This document shows positions 33,355 to 45,266 of a stretch of 64,000 bases of DNA, in pieces. The DNA comes from Albugo candida (lineage: Eukaryota; Oomycota; Peronosporomycetes; Albuginales; Albuginaceae), in assembly GCA_905220665.1 (NCBI GenBank), contig CAJNAR010000025.1:1-64000 (forward strand). Direction: 5' to 3'. The translations under genes and the position numbers were made by a program. The first letter of the stretch is position 1. Each line of letters starts with the position of its first letter. The notes under the pieces were generated by a model. The model saw nothing but the letters and a program-made list of their open reading frames with translations. It made no database searches and had not been told where the DNA came from.

Positions 33355-35753
33355 TCAACCTCGTTTGACCATATGATTTTGAGAGGTAGAGTGTTGCTTT
33401 CTGTTCTGGGAAAAATCTGAGATTGACTGAGAGCTCGCTGATATCACCACAGAGAAGTCCTTGCCATCTACCACCAAACCATTGCGACCAACATTTTATG
33501 CCGACGTCGGAACGTAACAACAATATTAGCACATTGATCGGAAGAAAACGACAATGGTGACCCGGAATCCAGATCACTGGTCTATCGGTGAGATAGTGGA
33601 TCCAGTGATTGTTTGCGTAAAATGTCGGGGCAGTAGACATAAATAACAATTCCAATAATGCGAGAGCTTTGGTCGCCCCAGTCAAACCGTGAACAGTGTC
33701 CGGCACTGACTTCCACCAAGGCATCACTTTCTCGAACAATACAGCTCTCTTTGAGGGAACTTTTCCACCAACGTGGCGATTCCATCGCGTCGTAAATGTG
33801 ACATCTTCGCCGAGATTGTGCGCTGCAAAAACGCGATTGATGAGAAGTAGATGCGCTACTTCTTCCAACGCAGGATCATTCGACTCCATGCATGAAATAA
33901 GCACCCCATGCATGGTGATGGGATGATCTCATGCTGCCCGGATGATTTGGTCTGGGTTGGTACAGAATTGTACCAGCCGATGCACATGTGGGATGCACGC
34001 ATCGGCTTGGACCAGCTTGTCCGGTCGAAGCTGGTGGAGTGCATTTTTGGAATCTATTTCCATGAGCTCTCCGATTTCACCAATTCGAGTTGGTCGCTCC
34101 GTTTTTTCCATCGTTGTATGACGCTTCTTATAAAAGTGTGCCGCCTCTTTCGAAGTGGCCACCTCTTGTGGCATCCGTGCTTTCACGGGAATAATTTGAC
34201 TGCGATTGCCATGCTCCGCGGATTGGCAACCGCTTGGACTTCTTCGACTTCCACCGCCATAGTTGCGAGCACAGCAAAGTAATTGCTTGTCTCCAACGTT
34301 GGTAGCGCACGAGGTGGTGCATTGAAAACCATTTGGTCGAACGGCTCAGTCCGATTACGCTTTCCTCGCGTCCATGCCAACTGCATCTATGTGTCCCCAT
34401 CCTTTTCCACCCGTGGTGGGAAGATGATTGACTTTTCAAATGTAGGATGGGGGGAGTGGGCTGTGATAAATCTGGTGACCCTGGTGGTGTGATAGAGGGA
34501 GGAGTATTGAGGTCCAACGAAATTTGGTCGGAATTTTTTCGCTCCGGTCGCTTCGCCTCCAATTCCTGACTGGGAACTGGCTTCTCCACCGTTTGTGGGA
34601 CCACCGCGACTGTCTTTGGCGTGGTTTTTGTTTTTGTTTTTCTTGTTGCGGTTTTGCTCTGTGTTGATTCTGAGGTTGAGTGTGAGTTGGGTTTGGTATT
34701 TTGGTGTTGTTGTTCTTTTTGTTTTCGGTTGGTTGTTGCCGTGTTCCCGAGGCTAATGCAGCACCCAAATCCAAGCAGTAAGGACCACGTTGACCAAAAC
34801 GTGGTCGTTCCGTTGGAATAGGAGCATTCTTACCCCGTACTGGGTAAAGCTGCTTGCCGTAAGCGATTTGTTCAACCATTTTACCTACTCTAACCAGTTG
34901 TTGGGGACACGTCGAACAACCAAAGTAAACTCGCCAAGTCGATATCACCACTTCCCTAGTGGGAATCGTCTCGCGAAAGGTGTCATACACCACTTGACAT
35001 CCGAGTTGGTGAAGAGCGCGGAGAATGTTGGTCCATTCTTCCTCCACGCCCACACCGGAAACATCGAGGTAGTATTTTGTTTTAAGCGTATCAAACTCCC
35101 GAAAAAAATACTTGTCCCCAAGAATAGTCACCGGCTGACACTCCAATTGTTGGCAGGCATCCGCCGTGGTGACCATCACCCTGATGTTTCCCCCAGGCAT
35201 TTTGGATACCTGAGCGATGGAACGGCTCTCCAGTAAACTTTCAAAGACCGGATTGCCGTAGTCTCGCATCAGGGAGGATAAAAAAATTCATTCGGAGTAC
35301 GGGCCAAGGACTGGCCCGTCTCTAACACCATGGGGATGGTTGCTTTCCGGATTTGGAAAGGTCTTGCTGCTTCCAATTTCGCAGACAAAACAGACCAGTC
35401 CGGATGCTCTCCATCAGCATATAGCTGCAGTATAGACTCGATATCCGAGGCTTTCGGCTTTGGGAGCTCCGCGCGAAATTTCCCCGAGCTCTAGCCTGGT
35501 CCTTACGCAAGGATTCCTGTGACTTGATAAGGTCAGCAAGAGTGGGACTTTTAGTGTCGTCCACACTTGCAGTTGCCTTTTGGTCACCCTGTGACGAGGC
35601 AACGACAGTACCGCATGGACCACCGGTACCACATCCGACACCGGTAGTACCGGTATTAACCTGGACCGTCACACTGGGGGTGGGGGTACTTTCCACGTCA
35701 GCACAAGTGGACACTAGCACCCTGGGTTGTGTCGATATGTAGACTTGAGCCAT
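33326..35753 (-). pseudogene. LINE-1 ORF1 (broken)
   Basis: Frames 35322-35753, 34436-35269, 34128-34604, 33929-34386 and 33326-33913 together make up an ORF1 region of roughly 800 codons. It opens with an ATG at MAQVYISTQPRV and a Gly/Thr-rich tract. It then has a globular part with FFREFDTLKTKYYLDVSGVG, a Gln/Lys/Asn-rich linker (ENKKNNNTKIPNP) and a conserved end (NHWIHYLTDRPVIWIPGHH). I recognise no catalytic domain; ORF1 proteins of LINEs usually bind RNA. Its stop overlaps the ORF2 start by about 29 bases. Confidence 0.75.
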
Positions 35754-35760
35754 TGTTTTC

Positions 35761-36510
35761 GAGAGGAAAGAGTTGAAAAAAGTAGTTTTTCGAGTTGTTT
35801 TGTACTAAATTGGTGGGTTACAGAGTAGCCGGCAAATTGAGAAGTATCTGTGCTTTTCAACTAATTAGGAGGTCCTTTGTGCGCTCGAGGTTGCGACAGC
35901 ACAAAAAAGCACCCTCTAAAGACACCTCTTCGATTGCACCAATGAAGAATAATTTTTTTCTTGCGATCTGCATTGAAATCCACACAAGCTTGTATTACGG
36001 TCAATCTACGAGTGGCAAAATGAATACAGCTCAGGAAAAGCAGGCTAACGCGAATAATTCCCCTGCTTATTATGATCCACAATTCGATAATTTCCTTCGT
36101 TTCGGTGGGCATTATTGACAGAAAAATTCACGCACTTTTGATGGAGACTATTGAAAATGATTGAATCGCGCACCATTTCATCCGATATATGTTGTCATTT
36201 AATAAGAAGAAATAAAGGAAACTTACAAAACAAGACATTCGGGCAGTTAACTTTTTCTTTGTCCCAAACACAATACCTGTTACATCACAAAATCAGTCTC
36301 TTGTCTGAGACATGGCAACATGATCCGGTGGAAACTCACTCTCTTCATTGGAATTTATTCCATTTCTATCAGCCTACGAGTTTATTAGCAATCATTTCAA
36401 TAAAAATGGTGGCCATTGATCGCAAAAACGCTTAGGATTAGCCGTTTCTTTCGTTTCCATCCACACAGCTTCGCTCATTTCATGACAATGAATCTTACTT
36501 TCATGATCAA
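35761..36510. other. Region upstream of LINE-1, no gene recognised
   Basis: This may include the LINE-1 5' untranslated region. Frames at 35795-36118 (plus) and 35861-36112 (minus) overlap each other and match nothing I know. Confidence 0.5.
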
Positions 36511-36570
36511 ACATCAAGTTTTAGTCCTTTACAAAAAAATACATCAAGTTTTAGTCCTTTACAAAAAAAT
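36511..36570. repeat. Exact 30-bp tandem duplication
   Basis: The 30-base unit beginning ACATCAAGTTTTAGTCC and ending in seven A and a T is repeated twice without mismatch. This indicates a recent event. Confidence 0.9.
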
Positions 36571-38051
36571 ATATAGTAGTGCTTCCTTGCAAAAGACTAA
36601 CGCGATTGCTGAGAGCAATGACAGTATCAATTGAGACGAAGAAGTGACAGCTTCGACCACTTCAGCGAGAACGCCATAAATGAGTGCGTGGGTCTCGCTA
36701 ATATGCGATAAAGGCTAGGCTCAATGTCTCCCGGTTCTGAGAGTTGAGTCATGATCACATGTCGGAGTCCCAAGCCGTTATAAGCTGTGATTGGTCCGAC
36801 AAGTGGGGCAAGTCTTACATTTCCACTCTCTGCTGCGAGCTCAGCAGCTTCCGTAGTATGACATTTTCGCAAGTGCTGTATGATGGATTGTGCCGACATG
36901 TCTTTATTGTGACACGGCTCTTCCTAAAGCAAATCGATAGTGGTTTCCATCCATCTCGAAATTGCTATCTGACGCAAATCGACTGAGGGGTCATATCGAG
37001 AGTAACAACGTCCGATGCATCATTACGTACTGCTGGCACCCCTAAACCATCATCCGACAACTCTCTTGACCCCACAAAGCATGTAAGAGTTTCCAAAGTA
37101 CCACGATATGACGCTCACGTTTAGGACTCTGTCAAGCTCACGAGTCTCTATGTTGTTCCATGACAGTGCAGTACTGTTGTAAAGAGTGAGTGACACTAAT
37201 TCTTGAAGCAATTTGAAATTGCGGACTTGGACACTTATCATTTCCGTGGTACAATGTGTTGGTGTCACCATTTTGTAACGCTGACGCAGTAGCGCTCGAG
37301 AAAGCAGTACATTTGTAATGCAGCTCAATTGCATCACGCAACCTGGGACATCTCGCAGTATTGTTTGATTCGAATTGCAAAAAAGAGTGCGATCAACACA
37401 ATTGCGTACGACGGATTGGATTCAAATGTTTTAGAGAATGCGATCCGTTTGCCACAATATGCCAATTCACCTCGACGCTTCCACAGAATGAACGAGCCAT
37501 AAAGAGTCCGTTATCATTTTGGCAGAGTACGTTATCAGCAAACATCCCACTCACACTGTTTGACGCAGCAGTGCTCGCTTGTACATATATGGGTGATAGC
37601 TTTTCTGGCACAAGTTCGTAGCGTGCTCCTATGCTTTCGCTTTTGTACGAGATAAACTTGACCATTTTAGAAGGGTCGGAATTCTCATCCTCCGGCTCAT
37701 GATGACTGTAGTATTCTCTCAAGGGATTCCACTATATCATGCCTTATTCAAAAAATGCTCACTCTCAAAGGAGTCCATTTGCAGAGTCACGGACATACAT
37801 ATCCATCACAGACTTCTTTATCATTGTCTGATGCTGTTCAATCTGCGTTGTATGCTTATCCGTTTGCAACAGGCACGTTATCGGTGGAATGGCCAGTTTG
37901 AGTCACTTTTGTGGAAAGCCGACAGATGAAGCCATATAATGATCCATTGCAATTTCCAAAGTCTTCTCACTATATGTCGGTGAAGCGTCTCTTCTCTGAC
38001 CGCTACTTCATCCATTACTGTATCTTCTTTGTTGTCTTTTATCCCACAACG

Positions 38052-38420
38052 ACTGAAATGCTATACTCGGAATTGCCATATTCTAAGTTTTGCGCAATGA
38101 TCAATAAACTCTGCATCGATATCGTTTGGCCATTGTATTACGCGTTCTTCATATCGTTTTACCGCAATCGAATCCTTTAAGCTTAATGGAAATACCCCCA
38201 AAGGCTCCATATTCACTGGCATATCGATCCCCTCCCTGAGCAGATGCTTCTCCTTATCTTTCTACACCATAATCTCATTCTTCTCGAATGTCACATGTTC
38301 ATCAAGATTCAGGTTCCGAATGTCTGTGAGCCCAATCACTCCACCGACTCAAGTTTGTGACCGCCCACAGTGAATGATCTGACTTATGCCAATTATTAGT
38401 CGCTCATTCGACAGATGCGG
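38052..38420 (-). pseudogene. NUP98: NUP98 autoproteolytic domain remnant, copy 1
   Basis: This reads DIRNLNLDEHVTFEKNEIMV, stop, KDKEKHLLREGID, then IWQFRV, stop, HFSRCGI. The HFS tripeptide at the cleavage point is encoded at 38052-38060, and the TAG just before it (38061-38063) replaces a residue. The family's cleavage occurs between the Phe and Ser of HFS, so the site is recognisable although the domain is destroyed. Confidence 0.82.
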
Positions 38421-38982
38421 TCGTAAGGAGGAACATTGTCTGAATCTGACACGTCAGACAGACTTTACTTTGGTTCTTTGAGGTAAGCATCGTTGCTGTC
38501 ACGCATTGTCGATGACAAGAACTCGTTATATGGCAGAAATTTGTTCGAATCTCGAAGTTTACATGAGAGGATCCCATTCTCTTTTTCCGATGTACTTTTC
38601 GATTTGTTATCGTCGGCAACAATTGTGTCAATAACGTCACCATTTTGTAGTTGCAGCGATTTTCCAACCGTTTCTGGGTGTCCTCGAAGTCAAGTACTTT
38701 TTCACGGTAGACGCATACAATCTGTTGAGCGAAATGCTCCCTACCATGCTTTGTAATGCGATTCTTCGTATCGTCCAATTTTTCATAAAGGGACACGCCA
38801 AGCGAGAATAAAGAATTCTCTGCGCCATGCTGAGTCGCATTCGGCCATTTGGTTAAAGCGTCTGCGACGATCGCCGGAACCTTTTCGACAATTCTATCCG
38901 CATGCTTCATGGCATTGCTACTGTCGATGATTTGATTTCTTCCAAGATCTTTATTATTGTGAGCCGAGCAGAAGAGAATCAA
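38404..38982 (-). pseudogene. NUP98: NUP98 linker region, copy 1
   Basis: A frame of about 190 codons includes the segment MKHADRIVEKVPAIV and ITKHGREHFAQQIVCVYREK, closely matched in copy 2 (MKHANRIIEKVSAIV). After DTQK it departs from copy 2, so a frameshift lies near 38670. It is the part between the FG region and the autoproteolytic domain. Confidence 0.7.
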
Positions 38983-39322
38983 GAGTGTTTCTCACATGAC
39001 ACGTCCTCGCAGACGTCGATGCTGAAGCTGAGGATGAATACAGTATCTTGGTCTTGGGAGTTTCGTATAGCCGTCCACGAAAGTACGACGCACAAAGCGC
39101 ACATCGAGACGCGCTCTTAAAGTGGAGACGCGATGCGGATGATGGTGTACTGATAGATCCAGGTGTTTCAAATCCAAATCTACAGCAAAGGAATGCCCTC
39201 TGTCGACAAGTGATTTGAACCTACTTTTATCGCTTGATCGTCGAGTGCGGCTTTGACGGTCTGATCCATTAAAACATCTCCATATGACCCAGAGCCATAG
39301 GGATTGATATCGGATGCAGCAA

Positions 39323-41280
39323 TCAGTTCAGTCGGTTGGGTGATGGAGACCATATTGTTCTGACCAGGAGTATTCCCATATGTGTCACTGCCAAAGTTAG
39401 TGAACGCGGACGGAGCGGTACATTCAGGTACAGGTACAGTTGACCCAGACCAAAACCCGAATTACTCGTACTTGCTCTAAATGCCGATCCGCTGCCTAAG
39501 TCGAAACTGCCAGCGCCAAATCCCGATCCAGACCCAGTATTTGTACCTGAGCCACCAAAAATACTAGAATTGCCATTCGTATTCGTATTCGTTGAACTGA
39601 ACAGACTTTGCGGCATGAAGCAAGTTTTTTGTATTGTTTGCCGTCGCATTTGATTGATTGCCAAACCCTCCTAAGCCTGTATTCGCCCCCCCCATCATTC
39701 ACGACCTGCCTCTGAGAGACGGTGTCGGGCTGAAAGTAGACGGGTTTGGGTAGCATCGAAAATGCCAAATGTGTGTGTGAATTGGAAGGGGTTATTGTTG
39801 GTACTCGTTGCTACAAGCTACAATGTATTTTCAGAGGCTCCACAAAAGAATCCAATATTGTTACTGGCTGCAGATATCGACATACTTGTACCGAACCACC
39901 CGCAAATGCGGTTTTCCAAATATTGAACCGGTAGCACAAAATCCAGCGCTTGTACTAGTGCTTTAGCTTCAACTCACACCGGATACAAGTTTTCGACTCG
40001 TACAGCCCGTACCTGTCGGCTGTGTTGCCTGGTTTCCGACCGTATTGCCAAACGCCCTAGTCGAGGTCCCAATCGTTCTAGATGATCCAAACCACCGGAT
40101 GTAGCGCCAAACGGCTGATGCGAAGTGGTAGTAGTACGAAATGCATTTCACGATGCACCAAACTCTCCGCTTGGCGCAGCTGGTTGCGCATGAAAATAAA
40201 GACGATCAAAACTGCCAAAACATGACGTTGCTTGAGCTCGAAAACAACTTGACGTCGGCGTCGTAGACCCAATTATCGTTGATGTACCCCCGAACGCGCT
40301 GGTGTTGGTAGTTTCAAATAAGGTATTACCGGTTGATTGACCGGCGCCAAATCCTCCGACATTTAGTGCTTGTGCTCCAAACGTATTGGAAGTAGTTGCA
40401 ACAGAAGGCGTACTGAGCTGAGCGGCGGCAGCCGCGACCATAGGATTACTAAGTAATCTTCGTACGTAATCCTTTGACAGATTTAACATTCTACTCATTC
40501 ATCCGACTAATGAAAATGTAATTCGAGCTTCCTGCTGCAGTGACTTTCCGTGTACGCTGAAGAAGACGAATTCCAGTTCCGATTTTATTAGTAGCGCCCA
40601 TCATAATGATTCCATAATCTCCAGCCAAAGTCCCAAATCCAGACACTGCAGTAGTTCCACATCCAAATGGGCTCTTATTAGTGCCAAATGCTCCACTACC
40701 GAATGCATTTGTCGTACTCCAAACTTATTCGTTCCCGTCTGTGTGATAGGTATACTTAATGTGTTTCTGAACGCACTTACAAATCCGTAAAGTACTCTGA
40801 TTCGCTCTAAACACGCTGCGTTTCCAAAAAGACTTTTAGCTATTGTCTTTGCAAAAGACGAAGCTGTTGGGATCATACTGCCAAACCCCTTGTTCCCGTG
40901 CTAAAACCAGTGGATGTAGATCCATATCCAGTCCCGCATTTATTTCAAAACCGCTCGTTGGGCTTTCAGATACGCCCGAATTCGATCCAAACGCATTTGT
41001 TGTCGATAAAGTGCTTTCAAATGTACTAAAAGCGGAAGATGGCTGACGTTTGGATGCGTTTAAGAAAGCAGAAATACCAAATTGAGTTTGTGGTTGCTCC
41101 TCAACCAAAGCTTTCGGTTGTTGGTGCGTCGAAAGGAGAGCGTGACGCATTGTTTGCACCTTCAAATGCGAACGAGTTATTGCCTGTTGTCTGATTTTGT
41201 ATTTGTAGCCCCAAAGCCAATTGACATTATGACAAAAGACACCAATCAATGAGAGAAAACGTTTATCAGTCCATTTCAAC
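39323..41280 (-). pseudogene. NUP98: NUP98 FG-repeat region, copy 1
   Basis: Several frames are rich in Phe-Gly, Ser, Thr and Asn (for example TSNTFGAQALNVGGFGAGQS and NTNGNSSIFGGSGTNTGSG). The start lies near 41225, but the ATG frame hits a stop after about 15 codons. The low-complexity composition fits the disordered, karyopherin-binding FG domain. A run of seven C bases near 39687-39693 lies at one frame change. Confidence 0.8.
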
Positions 41281-41350
41281 GAATGAGTCGCTGGTAATCG
41301 GACTTAAGCGACGAGAGTTTGTGCACTTTTAAGGAAGTGTGGTGTTTTAC

Positions 41351-42480
41351 CTGTGATGTAATATTTTGATACTTATTTGTAATTTACATACAAGCAAATC
41401 TGTCCAACACGTATTTAATGTTACGATTCTTCTCCTTCGTATTTTTTTCCAAGGGGTTTGGCTGACTACGGGTACTGGTTTCGGTAGTTGTACTGACTGG
41501 TATAATGCGAATAACTGATAGTGATGCTGATACCGGCACAAACGAATTAATCAGGAGATCTTGGTACATTCAGGTAATGTGGTGCAATTCAGTGGATAAA
41601 GAGATCGTTTGAACAGCCTCATGTTGATCCACTCGTTGGTTAGGCGATCGTGGGCTCACATTTATCTATGTGAGTTGATGACAGCTTCCACAAAGTGCGC
41701 GGCAACGGATATGACCCACAAGGAAAAATCATTTGCTTTAGTACAAGCAGAGATGATTGAGAGTGCACTATCATATTTGTGAGCGCTAATCGTGTGACAT
41801 TGCCTGCATCGCATTCGAATCAATCTGCCACGCCTACAATGCGTTCATAGTATTTAGCATTTGAATACTGTGTTCAACCGTGCAGATGCAGCGTCACGGA
41901 TGTTTCATTTAGTGAAATGGAAGATTTATCATGTAGGTTATTGACAATGGCAAGACTGCTGGCGGGTATCTGTATTCGTGAATAAGTTTTTAACAGTTTT
42001 TGATATCAGCAGTGTGATATAAATGCAATACATGATACGTTTGACACCGATTTTGCGCATAATTACCCCAGGTAAAAGCACGCGCCCAGATAGTTTCACA
42101 TTCGTTCTGAGTAGAATAGATGGCATTACTCGATATCATGAAACAGAGGAAAACGAGCTGCTGACAACTGAAAGGAAAGGAACAACGCACCCTGACCCTA
42201 CTATACTGTATTTCAGCTATCTAATGAGATAGGATAGAAAATATTCCAGTTATAGCACATAGCGATTCCACCCGGCGATACATAAAATTGTACATCCACT
42301 CGTAAGCTGACAACCAGCACGTACCGTTCCATTCACTGCATTGCACCCACGACATCTGGATCGGACTCTGATCCCAATAAAACGATCTGATTCTGAGAAT
42401 CGGCGTTCATGACCATCCTTCGAAGGATGTTTGACTTCTCCAAAAGAAAGAAATGTGAATGTCGAAAATGAAATTCTATG
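41351..42480. other. No recognised gene
   Basis: This is outside the duplicated nucleoporin block. Only short frames occur, none recognised. Confidence 0.5.
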
Positions 42481-44125
42481 TCAAAAGCGAGGACGAGCTT
42501 GCAAATCAAGTTGATCGATCATCACACTAAACTGACACAGATCCATTGCTACGACAGTTTGCCCGACACTGACCCCTGCAGTCACGTTTATCGCAATCGT
42601 TGTTGACGTTATTCCTAGGACGCCGATCACAACGGGCATAGCTCCACTGAGTGCCTCAGCAACCACTGTGGCCGTTTGACCTACTTTGACAGATGCATTT
42701 CCAGGCTTATCCATTGTGATTTTCTCCCGTCTATCTGACAAGTGCTTCCAATTTTACTGATAAAAGAGAACGGTTAAAGTAGGGGTAGTTGCAGGGACAC
42801 GTTTTCTTGGCGTCGTGTGGAAGTGATCGAAATGTTAGCAAGACGCAATAGTTGAAAGTAATGTACGTTTTGGTATATGGAGTATTCGAGTCCATTGCTG
42901 ACGGTTTAGTCCCAACGGTTGCGTATACGAGCTGGGATCTTGCATGTTGTAAGCATACTTTGCGTTCTTGAAGTGCCCGATTTTTGTAAGTTGATCTGCT
43001 TCCCCGTATACACCGTACACTGTGTACTTGATCACGCTGAGAGCATCTTCTCCACAGCGAAGTTGCATTAGATTGCATGCTTGTGAAACGTCCCATTGGA
43101 TGCAAATTTTCCAATGGATACGCTCTTAGAGGGTACGTAATCCGTTCTCTCGTCTTCTTCATTCTTTGCATTATCTCCGTCAGTGTCTCTGATTCCTTTA
43201 CCTATGTCTTTTTCAAAAAACGCAGTCTTAACTCTGTCGAAACGTTTCTCTCGTCTTACGTTTTGAACTGCTCCTGTCGGTACTGAGTTTGAGTTTGCCC
43301 TGCTCATTTCTACCCAAGTTTTCGATTTCGCACCCTTGCGTTCAATAGTGGGCAAAGCTGCAAAAGTGATGCCTTCGACGATTGGCTCGGGCGTACACGC
43401 GAACGTACATATCGCTGGATCTGCATTCCTACCTTGAATGCATCTTCAACCGTTCGACCCATATTAATATACGTTTTGCTTTCCTTTCCGAGTATTCGGT
43501 ATCCTCAAAGGCTACATCGCTCTTTACACGACGTAAGGCGATAACATAGACGCAAGCGACTAATTTCCATTCGCTCATAGGCAATAGCGTAAAATGACCT
43601 GAATATTCATCGAACATCCCCATCCCTTCTTCTGACATAGCTTCTCTCGATGAGTCATCACGAACAAGTGACCACGACCATGACAGCTGGTTACCAACCG
43701 AATCTACTTGGCATTTTTACACCCAACTTCTACGGAAACAAACCGCTCAGTTGAATCCCCTCACGCTCAAGCATTCCACGTCATGTTTCCAGCTTGTTTC
43801 ATTGCTTTACCAGCGAATGTCACCGGCGTATCGGTCAACAAAGTTTGTGAGGCTTCCGCTTCACCCAATCCGCCTTGTAATATGGTGGTTTCTGAATGTT
43901 TACAAAATTAAAAGCGCTTGGACCAAAATCAAGCGTCAACAACAAACCTGTTTGCTTTAACTGATACATTCCTACAGGTTCATACGTTTCGCTGGTAAGG
44001 CTATGATACGATTTTGCAGCGTTAAGTGATATCTTATCCCCGCGCACTTCAATTGGCGACTGCCAATTCCTATTACACAATAAGTGTGAGACTGCGTTTG
44101 GAAAAAAGAGAGAAGGCCGATACAA
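42481..44125 (-). pseudogene. Unidentified degraded gene with a hydrophobic C-terminal segment
   Basis: A chain of minus-strand frames looks like former coding sequence: 43835-44125 (SLTSETYEPVGMYQLKQTG), 43429-43638 (ATG start, MFDEYSGHFTLLPMSEWK), 43068-43355, 42835-43068 (KIGHFKNAKYAYNMQDPSS) and 42481-42741 (VVIGVLGITSTTIAINVTA). The last has a roughly 20-residue hydrophobic stretch that could span a membrane. I do not recognise the family. The pieces could be exons of one gene or a decayed gene with frameshifts; an AAG-GTAGGA donor-like site follows the 43429 frame. The grouping is inference. Confidence 0.35.
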
Positions 44126-45074
44126 TATCTTTTTTTTGCGTCTATTTTGCCAGCTGCTTTATTGAGTTACTGCTCAAGGTCACGCGAGAGTGCTTGGATC
44201 TCCTTTTCTTCTTCAATAGAGCGCTGAATTTATCCAATTGGCTCTCGCGCTGATTCTCATACAAAAGATGGAACGAGGATTGAGGATTGATTGATAGCGA
44301 CACGCTTCCCTGGAGGGGTTAAGATTCTTCGGATGGAATTGCAATGGCAGGAGCTGATTCGGCTTTTTGGACACTCGACCAAAGCCGCTTCGTTGAGTTG
44401 AGGGTCCAATTCGATCGCTTTGTCTGTGGAACCTTATTTGCTCGTGGCAAGCTACAAGAACTCGCGTATGTTCATGATAGCGATTCTTTTTTGTGCTGCT
44501 TTTGTGATGAGACAAGAGCCAACCAGGTTTGTTTTAAGGAACAAAAACATTATATAGCAAAGCAGAGTAAAACATAAAGTAAATGTGTGCTTCAGAATGG
44601 TAGCTAAACAAGCCGTTGCAGTTGAAAAGTAGTAGAATACCAATTACGCATTCGTTTACCATGACACTCATTCAGGACGAAGCGGGGATGCTATCATCCA
44701 TAGCTAGAACAAGACATCAGATTACCAGTGTTTGATAACCATCAAGGAATGAGTTTATTGTATGGTGGTTATATTTTCTGCCGGTAATAGAAGGTCTGAG
44801 CAAAGAAAGCCTTTTGTAGGAGCTATCTGACGCTTGTGTACCGACTTGGATCCAAGAAAATATCAACGAAGCTGTTATTTCTTCGTCTGACTATGAAAGT
44901 TAGAAGCGGAGGATTCCGTATCTGATTCCTCCGAGTTAAGGAGTAATTGCAACGGACTTGACTTCCCGATATAAAGTCCCTCATTGATCTCCTTAATTAT
45001 ATGTAATGCTTGATCTGGAGTTATTTCTCCTGTGGTACATGACTTGGAGCTTAGCTTTTAGCTACGAATGGAGA
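44126..45074. other. Mostly unassigned; one possible short exon
   Basis: A plus-strand frame, 44344-44577, starts with ATG and codes 77 residues with balanced codon use and a CCFCDE motif. CAG-GTTTGT inside it could be a splice donor. No similarity is recognised. Nothing else is seen in this stretch. Confidence 0.35.
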
Positions 45075-45266
45075 TCATGCTATAATACCTCGTTTCATTT
45101 TAGCTTGCATGTCCATTAACTTAGGTCGAAAGTTTTCCTTCAATTTTTTATTAAGATCATTCATAATTTTTTTATCCTCACCTGACTGTGCATTTTTACA
45201 CAACACTGGGTGCTGCCAAGCCGAGTAGAGAAAAATGGATGCTACAATTGCCAATCTTTGAGGCAT
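45075..45266 (-). CDS. Putative small secreted protein, 63 residues
   Basis: The ATG at 45266 starts MPQRLAIVASIFLYSAWQ. A hydrophobic core and a small-residue end (HPVLC) give a plausible signal peptide of about 23 residues. The mature part is short, Lys-rich and probably helical (KKIMNDLNKKLKENF), and ends KRGIIA. I see no RXLR or dEER motif, so it is not a canonical RXLR effector. The frame is open upstream to 45287 with a TTG only. It may be chance: a 63-codon frame with a hydrophobic start is not rare. Confidence 0.3.
   Translation of the reverse strand: MPQRLAIVASIFLYSAWQHPVLCKNAQSGEDKKIMNDLNKKLKENFRPKLMDMQAKMKRGIIA

Larger units (their letters stand above)
28900..35760 (-). mobile_element. 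LINE retrotransposon, near full length (LINE-1)
   Basis: A non-LTR element on the minus strand has a long ORF1 region (35753 to 33326) overlapping the start of ORF2 (33354 to about 29370). ORF2 contains an APE-type endonuclease, reverse transcriptase and a zinc-binding tail. No LTRs are seen. The 3' end lies between 29340 and 28870; no clear poly(A) or duplication was found. Frameshifts and stops in both ORFs make it inactive, but the damage is light in many stretches, so it is younger than the copia and gypsy copies. A second partial copy lies at 61765-63460 on the plus strand. Confidence 0.9.
36640..41350 (-). pseudogene. NUP98: NUP98-NUP96 nucleoporin precursor, pseudogene copy 1
   Basis: On the minus strand the order of recognisable parts matches the NUP98-NUP96 precursor: Phe-Gly-rich repeats (41280 to 39320), a decayed GLEBS-like segment near 40450-40520, a linker, the autoproteolytic domain (about 38420 to 38052), the NUP96 N-terminus (GLFMARSF and HIVANGS near 37480-37520), and NUP96 helical sequence down to 36640. 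In cells the precursor self-cleaves to give NUP98, an FG-barrier and mRNA-export nucleoporin, and NUP96, a Y-complex scaffold. Frameshifts and stops occur in every section. It aligns with copy 2 from about 37013 to 41350, including the sequence upstream of the start, so it was duplicated as DNA. Confidence 0.85.

Noticed and set aside
34288..34340. LINE ORF1 as source of the 190-bp extra segment in NUP98 copy 2 (shared GCGCA-AGGTGGTGC phrase)
   Set aside because: Only about 24 bases resemble each other, with several mismatches; this is likely chance.
34620..34821. Plus-strand frame rich in Val, Phe and Leu resembling a membrane protein
   Set aside because: It is the complement of the Gln/Lys/Asn-rich linker of LINE-1 ORF1.
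39323..41280. Secreted glycine-rich or mucin-like protein
   Set aside because: The Phe-Gly spacing, the GLEBS-like motif in copy 2 and the NUP98 autoproteolytic domain downstream fit a nucleoporin better.
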